A DNA stretch of 64,000 nt from Nitrososphaeria archaeon (GCA_027078545.1 JALWXN010000004.1:1018133-1082132); one strand, 5' to 3'. Positions 52,607-61,161 are shown, numbered from the stretch's first letter. A program made the numbers and translations. The notes: generated by a model from the sequence alone, not told the origin.

Positions 52607-53521
52607 TCAGCCCCTAAGCCTCCTAACAATCCTCACCACGACATATATGAGAAGCATTATCAAAGCTAATGGTAGCAGGCCAAATAGGAGGCCTAGCAAA
52701 GGGTTCACCAGACTCAGTGCTCTCTGTGTCCTGGTGAACATAAATAACAGCCCCTCAAAACTTAGAATCGGCAACTCGCTGAGCGGCAGATTAGTATCTA
52801 GGAGAGACAGACCAACCCTAACGAATAAGTCGCGCTCGATAAGCTCCGGGAGGAAGGACATACATCTGTAGGCCACACCCGAGACAGCATCAAAACTACA
52901 CGTGAACATTGGACTTAGGTCGATAGTTACATTGAGCTCTGGATACGACACTAAAACCTCCATAAATATTGTGAATTCAAAGGCTCTATAATACCAATCC
53001 AAATGATTTATCGTACCCACATCGGAAACCTCAATATCGACTATACTCGCGTTGAACCTCTCCATATATATCGCGTACTCACCCCGAGCAAGATCCTCAG
53101 CCTTGAAGATATCTACAAAGGTTAGGAAGGGCATCCTCCCCCAGGGAAGCACAATATAGTGGCCCCTCCTATCAACAGTGAAACGCCCAGCAAGAATATC
53201 AAGAACCTCCATATCTGGTGATAGACTCTCAATCTCATACCGGATAACCATGGAATCCACACCTATATCCTCAACAACATAGGTAAGCCTGAACCTCCTA
53301 TCAACCAGCCCCTCATTAACATCATACAAATCCTTCAAGACACCGGGGTACACAACATCTGTAGACAGAGGAATCACGTCACTTACAGTGAGGCTATATA
53401 CTACATAGGAGTCTTCAGAGAGGTATGGCATAGCATCCGAGCCATTCTCTGCAAATACTGGAAGAGGTAATAGCAGAAGTAGAGCCGTAACAATTCCCAA
53501 TAGACGGTTAAAGCGGTACAT
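52607..53521 (-). CDS. Secreted membrane-anchored protein of unknown function
   Basis: A 304-residue protein. The signal peptide is at residues 1-25 (hydrophobic core LLLLLPLPVFA, cleavage likely after AEN). A long extracytoplasmic part (about 25-265) of beta-strand character has no recognised domain. A C-terminal helix (about 270-295) ends in a basic VRIVRRLRG tail. Its codon and base use look AT-richer than the surrounding genes. It lies inside the ABC-2 gene pair on the opposite strand, ending 8 bases from the ATPase stop, which suggests a recent insertion or a cell-surface partner of the transporter. Confidence 0.68.
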   Translation of the reverse strand: MYRFNRLLGIVTALLLLLPLPVFAENGSDAMPYLSEDSYVVYSLTVSDVIPLSTDVVYPGVLKDLYDVNEGLVDRRFRLTYVVEDIGVDSMVIRYEIESLSPDMEVLDILAGRFTVDRRGHYIVLPWGRMPFLTFVDIFKAEDLARGEYAIYMERFNASIVDIEVSDVGTINHLDWYYRAFEFTIFMEVLVSYPELNVTIDLSPMFTCSFDAVSGVAYRCMSFLPELIERDLFVRVGLSLLDTNLPLSELPILSFEGLLFMFTRTQRALSLVNPLLGLLFGLLPLALIMLLIYVVVRIVRRLRG

Positions 53522-53712
53522 TACCCCACACTCCCCTCGATGTTAACAGATCCCTCCCATATCCGCATACCCCAGCCACATAACATTGGAGACTAGTGTT
53601 GAGAGGGCTCAGCACATAGGTGTTCCTATGTATAGCTCCTTCAACAGGTGATAGATGTATAGCCTGGGTCATGTTAGAATCCGTTAAGATATTATACAGA
53701 CCCATAAAATTA

Positions 53713-53752
53713 TGTGATGTTAGACTATGCCTATAAGTATTATGGCATCACA
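53713..53752 (+). promoter_or_regulatory. TGTGATG inverted repeat flanking a TATA-like box
   Basis: TGTGATG at 53713-53719 and CATCACA at 53746-53752 are exact inverted 7-base arms separated by 26 bases. In the loop lies CCTATAAGTA (about 53729-53738), a TATA-like box 45 bases upstream of ATG 53779. The layout is that of an archaeal operator straddling its promoter, probably controlling the small HTH gene and the permease downstream. Confidence 0.45.
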
Positions 53753-53778
53753 TTTCAGTAGTGAAGGGTATTTGCTAA

Positions 53779-53938
53779 ATGGGTGTACATCGTGTGGATA
53801 GGTGTGTGGAGCTCCTCATCTCCAAGATTAGATGGAGATGGTTCATTCCATGTAGAGGGTTATGTAGGGGTTGCTGAGGCCCTTGGACATAGTGTGAAGG
53901 CGATGTGGTGGAGACTGGTTCCTAAGGGGTGTCTATAG
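53779..53938 (+). pseudogene. Frameshifted small helix-turn-helix gene
   Basis: From ATG 53779 the first frame reads MGVHRVDRCVELLISKIRW and on to IP before running off to a stop. A second frame (in frame with the permease, open from 53783) continues with VEGYVGVAEALGHSVKAMW and WRLVPKGCL, ending at TAG 53936 next to the permease GTG. The second part has a clear helix-turn-helix look (VAEALGHSVKAMWWRL, as in Myb/SANT- or LysR-like short HTHs). Joining the frames near 53853 gives one plausible 53-residue protein, so it is probably broken by a frameshift. A 51-residue intact version with GTG at 53783 is possible but its N-terminal half looks non-protein-like. Confidence 0.4.
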
Positions 53939-54787
53939 GTGAGGAGGGTATTAACATTATTGAAGTACGAGTTGTTTAGCCAGAGTGTCTATCCCTACGC
54001 CTTCCTCGTAATGCTGATAGTCTTCGCGGCTACCTACTCCCCCGATTTCAATAAGGGTATAGGGCTTCTGAACCTCAGGGTGGTGGGTGGCGAACCCTCT
54101 GACCAGGTGCTGGAGAGGGCCATCCTATCCGGATACCTGATCAACCTGAAGACCTTCCATATAGACTTCTATGGTGGAGTATTCTCCCCCTGGGTGATCC
54201 TAGGCATCTCAGCCACCTATGCATTCTCCCTGTGTAGGGATCTGGGGAGGGAGAGGCTTAGATATATGTTATCCCTCCCAATCAGGAGGTCCGAGTATCT
54301 CCTGGCAAAGATAGTCGTCGTGACCACCCTAGTCCTGGTATCCTACTACCTATCCCTAGTAATGGTTTTGGGGCTCAGGTTCGGCTTCGGGGAGATGGCC
54401 TACACCTACCCCTTAGTCTTCGTTAGGGATGTAGCGATCGTCTCGAGCGCATCTATACTCGTCGCCGTGGCGACTAGGAACGACCTAGTCACAATATTCT
54501 CAGGAGTCATGGGTAAGTCGATCGTAGACTTCATATTCACCACCTACTTCGTTGGTGAGGAGGGCTACGACCTCATACACAGTATAGAGCCCTACTACAC
54601 AATGGGGATCATAGAGGTTGTTAGGAAGGTCGTCTCTGAACAGCCTACAATGATCTTCCTACTGGATCCCGAGTCTATAGACAGGGCGATAACCAACTCC
54701 AACCTCTACACCACCTATGTAATCCTGGCCTCACTCCTACTCATCGTCATAGCCCTAGCCATATTCAACAGGAGGGAGGTGGACTAG
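53939..54787 (+). CDS. ABC-2 type transporter permease
   Basis: A 282-residue integral membrane protein with about six helices (roughly 17-35, 80-100, 125-150, 155-180, 190-210, 258-277). The layout LLKYELFSQSVYPYAFLVMLIVF at the start is typical of ABC-2 permeases. GTG start directly after the TAG of the HTH remnant, so translation could be coupled to it. The loop at 30-75 is probably extracytoplasmic. Pairs with the ATPase at 51675-52598 and with the small membrane protein that follows directly. Confidence 0.8.
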   Translation: MRRVLTLLKYELFSQSVYPYAFLVMLIVFAATYSPDFNKGIGLLNLRVVGGEPSDQVLERAILSGYLINLKTFHIDFYGGVFSPWVILGISATYAFSLCRDLGRERLRYMLSLPIRRSEYLLAKIVVVTTLVLVSYYLSLVMVLGLRFGFGEMAYTYPLVFVRDVAIVSSASILVAVATRNDLVTIFSGVMGKSIVDFIFTTYFVGEEGYDLIHSIEPYYTMGIIEVVRKVVSEQPTMIFLLDPESIDRAITNSNLYTTYVILASLLLIVIALAIFNRREVD

Positions 54788-55255
54788 ATGAGGATCCGTG
54801 ACATAGGCCTACTGCTAGCCCTGGCGGCAATCACGATCCTGGTTACACATATAGTCATAGCAGAGCCCCCAAACCTGAAGAGGGAGTATATATTCGACCA
54901 GCCGCCCGCAAGGTCGTCACACATCCTGGTTATAGACGTCCCTGCAAGAGACATATTCATAGAGGTAATACCTGAGGGCAGGGTAGAGCTGAGGATATTC
55001 TACACCGAGACTGGCGAGACTATAGTCGAGGAGGCCCTGGAAGACGTGGCACGCTACACGCTTAGGCCCGACAAGTCTACATACCTCTCCATAGAGATAG
55101 TTCTGGACAGGGATGAGAGGGCGGCCCTAACAGTCCTGATACATGGGTTGAGGCGCGACCTGATCAACGCCTCGACCATATTGTTTATGGCTGGAGCCCT
55201 CCTCTACCTAGCCGCTAGACTGGCCTCCCGTAGATATGGCCTGGACTGGTTGTAG
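54788..55255 (+). CDS. Small membrane protein of the ABC-2 operon
   Basis: A 155-residue protein beginning directly after the permease stop. An N-terminal helix (residues 7-26, LLLALAAITILVTHIVIA) and a C-terminal helix (about 130-148) enclose a roughly 100-residue domain of beta-strand character that would face outward. No domain recognised. Its tight spacing makes it a likely accessory subunit of the transporter. Confidence 0.68.
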   Translation: MRIRDIGLLLALAAITILVTHIVIAEPPNLKREYIFDQPPARSSHILVIDVPARDIFIEVIPEGRVELRIFYTETGETIVEEALEDVARYTLRPDKSTYLSIEIVLDRDERAALTVLIHGLRRDLINASTILFMAGALLYLAARLASRRYGLDWL

Positions 55256-55263
55256 CCCGGCTC

Positions 55264-56649
55264 CTAGAAGGCTTCTATAATCTTGATCCTCGGGATCTCC
55301 TCACTAAGGATCGGGGCTACATCCTTCAGGGCCTCGATAGTCTTCTCGATATCCTCCTCTGTATGCTGGACACTTATCGTCCACTGCTCATCATAGCCAG
55401 GTGCGGTGGCCACCACACCCCTATTCATCATGGCTATGAAGTAGGCCCACCACATCCCCACATGGTTATACCTCAGGAAGTCATGCCAGTTCTTCACCTC
55501 GTTATCGGTGAAGAACACCGTTGCACTGTTCCCAAACACCTTTATGTTGTGGGGCACACCAGCATCGCTAAGGACGTCGTCATAGGCCTTGGCCAGCTCC
55601 TCATTCAGCCTGGCACTCCTCTCCATAGCCTCCCTCGTCAACGCCTCTGTAAGCGTTGCTATAGCCGCGTCAACAGCCAATGGGTTGGAGTTGAACGTCC
55701 CTGCATGGGGTATCTTACCAGGCCCAACCTCCTCCATAATCTCCTTCCTACCACCTATGATGGATAGTGGGTAGCCCCCTGCAACGGCCTTAGCCATAGT
55801 CTTCATATCGGGCCTGACACCATAGTACTCCTCCGCCCCACCGTAGAGCTTACCAGAGGTCTTGACCTCGTCGAAGATCAGGATCACCCCATACTCGTCG
55901 CAGAGCCTCCTAAGGCCCCACATAAACTCCTTATCCGCCGGTACAAGCCCGATGTTCATGGCGACGGGCTCAAGGATGACGGCTGCAACCTCGTCAGGAT
56001 GCTCCGACAGGAGGATCTCCACACTCTCGAGGTCGTTGAACTGGGCCACCAAGGTATCCTCAACAGCCAGGTCTGGTATGCCTGGCCCGCTCTTAGGCCT
56101 GGCCGGATACTTGACATGCCCAGCCGCATATATGTTGGGCTTGGTACCCACCAGGACATAGTCGTGGCTACCGTGGTAGTGGCCTAGGAACTTTATGATC
56201 TTATCCCTACCAGTATAGCCACGGGCTATCCTGATCGCGTGGAGAGTGGCCTCGAGACCCGTGGACTGGAACCTAACCATCTCAACGTTGAACCTCCTAC
56301 TCACGATCTCCGCCAATTCATAGACCCTCTCATACTCGAAGCCCAGGATCGTCCCGTTAACAATCCTCTCCTTGACAGCCTCTACCACGGCTGGATGGTT
56401 ATGCCCAGCCACCAGTACGCCGAAGGCGAGGTTATAGTCTATATACTCGTTCCCATCGGCGTCGAATACCCTGGAGCCCCTCCCACTGGAGAAGTATACT
56501 GGGTAGGGCTCCCAAGCCCTATAGTTACTGTTCACCCCGTAGGGGATCAGTGGAGCAGTCTTCTCAAATATCTCCCTAGACCTCCTAGTCCTCCCCCTGA
56601 AGACCTCGAGCTCCTTCTGGACAGCCTCTGGGAGACCACTCATAGACAA
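55264..56649 (-). CDS. Class III aminotransferase, glutamate-1-semialdehyde aminomutase-like
   Basis: PLP enzyme of 461 residues resembling HemL. The N-terminal IPYGVNSNYRAW parallels the HemL GVNSPVRAF motif, RFQSTGLEATLHAIRIAR binds PLP phosphate, GHYHGSHD follows, IFDEVKTSGKL gives the pyridine Asp, and MAKAVAGGYPLS holds the lysine. HAGTFNSNPLA matches the HemL TFSGNPLA. A distinct C-terminal part (about 380-461) and GSA-atypical residues mean the substrate could be another amino acid. The promoter TATATATATTTAG at about 56668-56680 is about 26 bases from the ATG. Confidence 0.8.
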   Translation of the reverse strand: MSMSGLPEAVQKELEVFRGRTRRSREIFEKTAPLIPYGVNSNYRAWEPYPVYFSSGRGSRVFDADGNEYIDYNLAFGVLVAGHNHPAVVEAVKERIVNGTILGFEYERVYELAEIVSRRFNVEMVRFQSTGLEATLHAIRIARGYTGRDKIIKFLGHYHGSHDYVLVGTKPNIYAAGHVKYPARPKSGPGIPDLAVEDTLVAQFNDLESVEILLSEHPDEVAAVILEPVAMNIGLVPADKEFMWGLRRLCDEYGVILIFDEVKTSGKLYGGAEEYYGVRPDMKTMAKAVAGGYPLSIIGGRKEIMEEVGPGKIPHAGTFNSNPLAVDAAIATLTEALTREAMERSARLNEELAKAYDDVLSDAGVPHNIKVFGNSATVFFTDNEVKNWHDFLRYNHVGMWWAYFIAMMNRGVVATAPGYDEQWTISVQHTEEDIEKTIEALKDVAPILSEEIPRIKIIEAF

Positions 56650-56667
56650 CGGTTTTGTGAGATAGGG

Positions 56668-56691
56668 CTAAATATATATAGGTTTAAACCT
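56668..56691 (-). promoter_or_regulatory. TATA box with adjoining 12-bp palindrome
   Basis: The TATA box of the HemL-like gene (about 56668-56680) is flanked directly upstream by AGGTTTAAACCT at 56680-56691, a perfect 12-base palindrome. An activator or repressor dimer bound there would touch the transcription initiation complex. Confidence 0.4.
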
Positions 56692-56699
56692 GGGAGGCC

Positions 56700-57950
56700 C
56701 TACTCCCTCATCACCTCCCTCTCAACCTCTACACCGGCCTCCCTGATAACCTTCTCAAAGAACATCCCGAGCCGCTTAACACCCTCCCTAATAGTGTCCG
56801 GCGTGGGTAGGCTGAAGCTTAGGCGGAGAGTATTCTTACCAGAACCATCGGCGTAGAAGCCCTCCCCAGGCACATAGGCAACCTTGACCTCCTCGATCGC
56901 CCTATAGAGAAGCTCCATAGCGTCGAGCCCCCTAGGCAGGTAGGTGAAGAAGAAGAACCCTGCGTCGGGCTCGACCCAGTCGATGGCGCGGGGCATATAC
57001 TCCCTCATAGCCTCGGCCATAGCATCCCTCTTAACACTGTAGACCTCCCTGATCCTACCGATGTTAGAGTCGATCCACCTGTTACGTAGGAAGTACTCCA
57101 CAACGAACTGGTTGAAGGGAGGTGCACAGAGGGTGGTGCCCTGCTTAGCCAGGACGACCCTCCTAACGACCTCCTCCGACGCGGCCAGCCAGCCCAGCCT
57201 GAAGCCAGGGGCGAAGATCTTGCTGAAGGTCGATAGATAGATGACCCTATCCCCGCCGTCAAGGGTTATTAGGCGGGGCGGAACCCTGTCATAGGTTATG
57301 AAGCCATAGGGATCATCCTCCACGATGTAGAAGTCATACCTCTCAGCCAGCTCCAAGAGGTGCTTCCTCCTATCAAGGGGTAACACACTCCCTAGAGGGT
57401 TGTGGCCAGTAGGTATGGTATAGACAAACTTGAGGTACCCCCCATCACTATAGAGACGGCGGAGCCTCTTCTCAAGGGCATGTACATCCATACCCTTCTT
57501 ATCAGTCGGGACGGTTATGTAGCGGGGTCTCCAGATGTTAAACACCTGTAGAGCAGCTATATAGGTGGGGAGCTCCACAGCTACCCAGCTATTCCTATCG
57601 AGGAATAGCCTAGCTATAACGTCGAGGCTCTCCTGGCTCCCCACAGAGACAACTATATTCTCTGGCGAGAGCTTTACACTCATCATCCTAAGCATAAAAG
57701 CCGCTATCTGCTTCCTGAACGAGGGGAGTCCCTCCGTGGTACCATACTGGAAAGCCTTCTCATAATTGGTGAGGGCATACTCAACAGCCTCCTGGAAATT
57801 CTCGACCCTGGGGAAGGTCTTCGGATCAGGGGCCCCACCAGCGAAGCTGATAACGTCCTGCTGGAGGAAGCTGAGAAGCTCACGTATAATGTTCGACCTA
57901 AGCCCCAGCATCTGCTCCGAGAGGAATTTCTCATTCAAGTCGCGACTCAT
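56700..57950 (-). CDS. Class I/II aminotransferase, 2-aminoadipate/aromatic type
   Basis: PLP enzyme of 416 residues in the LysN/ArAT-like subgroup (MocR C-terminal type). SFAGGAPDPKTFP is the N-terminal substrate arm. SVGSQESLDV binds PLP phosphate, PTGHNPLGSVLPLDRR and YIVEDDPYGFITY give the Asn and Asp/Tyr, STFSKIFAPGFRLGWL contains the Schiff-base Lys, and the C-terminal Arg is in LRLSFSLPT. Likely handles 2-aminoadipate, leucine or aromatic amino acids. TTTAATTCGG at about 57976-57985 may be its promoter, shared in the same AT-rich stretch with the guide RNA. Confidence 0.92.
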   Translation of the reverse strand: MSRDLNEKFLSEQMLGLRSNIIRELLSFLQQDVISFAGGAPDPKTFPRVENFQEAVEYALTNYEKAFQYGTTEGLPSFRKQIAAFMLRMMSVKLSPENIVVSVGSQESLDVIARLFLDRNSWVAVELPTYIAALQVFNIWRPRYITVPTDKKGMDVHALEKRLRRLYSDGGYLKFVYTIPTGHNPLGSVLPLDRRKHLLELAERYDFYIVEDDPYGFITYDRVPPRLITLDGGDRVIYLSTFSKIFAPGFRLGWLAASEEVVRRVVLAKQGTTLCAPPFNQFVVEYFLRNRWIDSNIGRIREVYSVKRDAMAEAMREYMPRAIDWVEPDAGFFFFTYLPRGLDAMELLYRAIEEVKVAYVPGEGFYADGSGKNTLRLSFSLPTPDTIREGVKRLGMFFEKVIREAGVEVEREVMRE

Positions 57951-58011
57951 CTCACAAACTATATTTAACCCATACCGAATTAAAGCGGCGTCCCAACAGT
58001 ATATACTTAAT

Positions 58012-58082
58012 ATAGTGATGAGGATAGGTCTGACTGAGCCCCCTCGACAGGGGCGGTGATGACGCTTGGCTTCACTGATGCT
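58012..58082 (+). ncRNA. Archaeal C/D box guide sRNA with two 12-nt guides
   Basis: Box C GTGATGA is at 58015-58021, box D' CTGA at 58034-58037, box C' GTGATGA at 58056-58062 and box D CTGA at 58075-58078. Both guides (C to D' and C' to D) are exactly 12 bases, the standard archaeal spacing. The D'-C' spacer (58038-58055) forms a GCCCC/GGGGC hairpin with a 7-base loop. The D guide CGCUUGGCUUCA would direct 2'-O-methylation of the G opposite its fifth base from box D in a target reading UGAAGCCAAGCG. The D' guide GGAUAGGUCUGA implies UCAGACCUAUCC and a methylated A. Targets are not identified. An AATTAAAG box near 57978-57985 may be the promoter. The 3' end slightly overlaps the ATPase stop. 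Confidence 0.85.
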
Positions 58083-59388
58083 AGAGCCTCATCAGGGAGA
58101 ATAGCCACGCAGGCAGGACCCAGACCTCCATATCGCCATACCTATGAACCTCCATAGTCTCCTTGACTACTAGGAAGCCCCAGTCACCACCCAGCCTCTT
58201 AAGGGCGTTAGCCACCTTCTTAACATCCCTCTTACTAGCCCTCTTCACATACCTAACCAGTATCGGTATATAGCCCTCGCCAGACTCGTATACAAGGACT
58301 GCGGAGCCACTCGCCCTCTTCATATACGCCTTCACACCCCTCTCCATGATGATGTGGCTCTCCACCACAGCACTCATAAAGACCTCGTCATCCATCATCT
58401 CCGGATGGAGAGCCAGTGGATACGCAGGGGTATAGGGATAGATCCTAGGCATCTTACGGCTCTCCTGGCCACGCCCAACCATATGCCTAATAGTCCTGAT
58501 CATGAATGCATGCTCAAGGCTCTTGACATAGCTAGTCACGGTCCTGATATCCTTACCAATAGCCTCGGCCAACTCGTTATAATTCACCTGGATACCGGGC
58601 TCGTAGCAGAGCATGGTGAGGAGCTTATCAGCTATCTTAGGCTTCTTCCTCCTACCCGCCCTTGGGAGGTATTTATAGATCTGGGTATCCATCATCACCT
58701 TCAACCAGTTCCTCACACCACTATCATCAACCGATAGGTCGAGCCTCGGGAAGCCACCCCTTATAAGATACTTCGTATAGAGGACGTCATAGTCCAGATG
58801 CTCTATATAGAAGTCCCTAACCCCATAGACATCCCTCTCCAGGATGGGGGCCTCGAAGTCATGGTACTCCAGGAACTCCCTGAAGCTCAGCGGGGAGAGC
58901 TGGTATACAACGGGCTCTACACCCCAGTCGATCTCCCTATTAGGGAGGTAGCTAGAGACGAGGACCATGTGGAGATTCTTGACATCACCCCTAGACATCA
59001 ACTCCCTGATCACTGTTTGACAGTCAGGCATGAGGAGGAACTCATCTATGAAGACGTAGATCTCCTCACCTGTACGTATCTTCTCGAAGAAGTAGTTGAT
59101 CGCCTCGGAGGGGGAGTAGCCCTCCTGGTCACAGGGGACATGGACCATAGACGTGCCGGGCACAACCCGGGCCAGCTCATCCATCAAATACTTTAGTAGG
59201 GTCGTCTTACCCACGCCTAGCGGGCCATATATGATGACGAGCCTCCTCTCAAGGACATCACGGAGAATCTTCTTGAAGACCTCCCTCCTATAGGCTACAT
59301 GTGTCAATACACTCCTACCCTCCCACTGGACGTTATCCCTCTGGATACCTGAGAGGGACATATCATCCCTCCTCATCCCAGGAGACAC
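58081..59388 (-). CDS. AAA+ ATPase, COG1373/DUF4143 type
   Basis: A 435-residue ATPase common in archaea and of unknown function. Walker A YGPLGVGKTTL at about residues 54-64, Walker B IYVFIDEFLL at about 108-117, then the sensor region VLVSSYLP and a C-terminal DUF4143-like part with a winged-helix segment (NYNELAEAIGKDIRTVTSYV). The C-terminal 60 residues resemble a nuclease-like fold region seen in these proteins. Starts GTG 59388 and ATG 59376 are both in frame. Not linked to a toxin or mobile gene here. The sRNA precedes its stop on the opposite strand. Confidence 0.8.
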   Translation of the reverse strand: MSPGMRRDDMSLSGIQRDNVQWEGRSVLTHVAYRREVFKKILRDVLERRLVIIYGPLGVGKTTLLKYLMDELARVVPGTSMVHVPCDQEGYSPSEAINYFFEKIRTGEEIYVFIDEFLLMPDCQTVIRELMSRGDVKNLHMVLVSSYLPNREIDWGVEPVVYQLSPLSFREFLEYHDFEAPILERDVYGVRDFYIEHLDYDVLYTKYLIRGGFPRLDLSVDDSGVRNWLKVMMDTQIYKYLPRAGRRKKPKIADKLLTMLCYEPGIQVNYNELAEAIGKDIRTVTSYVKSLEHAFMIRTIRHMVGRGQESRKMPRIYPYTPAYPLALHPEMMDDEVFMSAVVESHIIMERGVKAYMKRASGSAVLVYESGEGYIPILVRYVKRASKRDVKKVANALKRLGGDWGFLVVKETMEVHRYGDMEVWVLPAWLFSLMRL

Positions 59389-59469
59389 CCATATCTTGTA
59401 AGTCCGCCCCGAGATATAATTTAAAAACGTGGAGAAGCCAAACTAAATACGTCACCCTCCCCCAGGTGT

Positions 59470-60039
59470 ATGGATATGCCCTACATAGAGGTTGACGACC
59501 CCTTCTACAGAGTCCTACACCCCAGACCCGCATACCTAATAGTCAGTGGCAGGGGCGACGACGTCAATATAATGGCGGCCAGCTGGGTAATGCCCATAAG
59601 CGAGGAGCCATGGACAGTCGGCCTAGCACTAGACCGTGAGACCTACACCTATGGACTCGTCAAGAAATATGGAGAATTCACTGTAAACGTGGTCACCATA
59701 GACGAGGTTGACCTGGTATACTACGTCGGCCACGTCAGTAAATATGAGGTCGACAAGATCAGGGAGAGGGGGATAGAGCTGGAGCCTTCGAAGGAGGTCG
59801 AGACCCCACACTACAAGGGGGCTATAGGATACCTGGAATGTAGGGTAGCAAAGATGATACCAGTGGGCGAGGTAGACCTAGTCATAGGAGAGGTCCTAGG
59901 GGCATATGCAGATAAGGATCTATTCACCCGATACGGCTGGGACCTCAGGAGGACGAAGATACTGATGCAGAACATTGGGAGGGGCTTCACAACCAACGAG
60001 TCCAGGGTCTACTACGCCTCCAAGGGTGGAGAAGGGTGA
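59470..60039 (+). CDS. Flavin reductase-like (flavoredoxin family) protein
   Basis: A 189-residue FMN-binding split-barrel protein. YLIVSGRGDDVNIMAASWVMPIS and PWTVGLALDRETYTYGLV are the flavin-binding strands of the flavin reductase domain, and EFTVNVVTIDE and YVGHVSKYEVDKI follow. Members reduce flavins or carry electrons. ATG 59470 and 59476 are in frame. It overlaps the SIS protein gene by 4 bases (GTGA), so the two proteins are made together. Confidence 0.88.
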   Translation: MDMPYIEVDDPFYRVLHPRPAYLIVSGRGDDVNIMAASWVMPISEEPWTVGLALDRETYTYGLVKKYGEFTVNVVTIDEVDLVYYVGHVSKYEVDKIRERGIELEPSKEVETPHYKGAIGYLECRVAKMIPVGEVDLVIGEVLGAYADKDLFTRYGWDLRRTKILMQNIGRGFTTNESRVYYASKGGEG

Positions 60040-61157
60040 AGTACATAGAGACGATATTCAGCAACGTCTCCAGCATCCCGGCCGGGGAGATCAACAAGCT
60101 ACACAGATCCCTACTCGAGGCCGACCTAGTCATACCCTACGGCTCGGGGAGGAGCTACTCATCCCTAAAGATACCCATGAGCCAATACGCGAAGCTGGAC
60201 GACGCACCAGTAGTCCTGACACCGGAGGACACAGGCTTCCCAGGGAACGATATGTACGAGGCCCTGGAGAGGCTTACAAAGAAGTATGGCAGGATAGTCA
60301 TGATCGTAAACTCTGGGAGCGGGGAGAGCTACGAGCCACTCGTACTGGCGAGGGACTTCGCCAGCTACAGGGAGGAGGAGGGGCTAGAGGATAGGCTGGA
60401 GCTCTACGTAGTCACCTCTAACCCCCGGAGCAGCCTCGGGAGACTGGGGGAGAGGTATGGAGGGGTTATCCACCTCCCCGGGGCTGAGAGGATAGAGATC
60501 GACTACCCAACAACGGGGATAATGGGCGACGTATTCGAGCTGGGAAGCCTACTCCTATTCCACACACTAGTCAGGATGAGGTATGAAGGCGTGGATAGCC
60601 ATAGATCCATACTAGACACCTACATATCAAGGATAAGGGAGCTGATAGAGGAGCACGTGGAGTCGGAGGAGTATTCAAGGGTCCTCGACATACTCGAGAG
60701 GAGGAGCAACGTCTTCATAGGGGGTAGGGGAAGCGCCTACGAAGTAGCTACCATGCTAGTCATCAGGCTGAACCACATCAAATACGCTATCGGCGACCAT
60801 GTATACAGGGCCAGGGGCTCAAACACGCCTAGGCCGAGGAAGGGGGACCTAGGCATACTCATATCATGCAGCGGCGAGACACCAGCAGTGATAAAATGGG
60901 CGGAGGACTTCACAAGGATAGGGATAGACATATTCTCCATAATAGGTAGGAGAGGCTCCACACTGGAGAGATATACAAAGTACTGCATAGTCCTAACCGA
61001 GTGTGAGGGCTACAGGATGGGGATCCCCAGGGACTTCTACCTATACGCATCCTTCCTACTAAGCCCACTACCCATAAAGCTGATAACCAGGCTAAAGGAG
61101 AGGGGGCTAGTCCTCCCCGAGTCGATACTGAAGTACTACCACAGCATCATGGAGTAG
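60036..61157 (+). CDS. Tandem SIS (sugar isomerase) domain protein
   Basis: A 373-residue protein with two SIS domains. The first shows VIPYGSGRSYSS and MIVNSGSGESYEP; the second VFIGGRGSAYEV and LISCSGETPAVIKWAED. In each, the Ser/Thr-rich loop that binds sugar phosphate is kept. The C-terminal part (about 300-373) is helical. The layout resembles phosphosugar isomerases and 6-phospho-3-hexuloisomerase-like proteins, but no catalytic signature identifies the substrate. GTG start coupled to the upstream flavin reductase gene. A phosphosugar protein coupled to a flavin reductase is unusual. Confidence 0.8.
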   Translation: MKYIETIFSNVSSIPAGEINKLHRSLLEADLVIPYGSGRSYSSLKIPMSQYAKLDDAPVVLTPEDTGFPGNDMYEALERLTKKYGRIVMIVNSGSGESYEPLVLARDFASYREEEGLEDRLELYVVTSNPRSSLGRLGERYGGVIHLPGAERIEIDYPTTGIMGDVFELGSLLLFHTLVRMRYEGVDSHRSILDTYISRIRELIEEHVESEEYSRVLDILERRSNVFIGGRGSAYEVATMLVIRLNHIKYAIGDHVYRARGSNTPRPRKGDLGILISCSGETPAVIKWAEDFTRIGIDIFSIIGRRGSTLERYTKYCIVLTECEGYRMGIPRDFYLYASFLLSPLPIKLITRLKERGLVLPESILKYYHSIME

Positions 61158-61161
61158 CTGG

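Larger units (their letters stand above)
53522..53938. other. Intergenic region of about 417 bases with a decayed HTH gene
   Basis: The largest gap in the window. The first half (53522-53700) shows no supported gene; a 65-codon open frame on the minus strand there has no recognisable features. The second half holds an inverted repeat around a TATA-like box (53713-53752) and the HTH remnant (53779-53938). Composition is AT-richer than the coding regions. Confidence 0.55.

Noticed and set aside
53508..53705. 65-codon minus-strand frame in the gap upstream of the secreted protein
   Set aside because: No ribosome site, no recognisable domain, and composition unlike proteins in the window.
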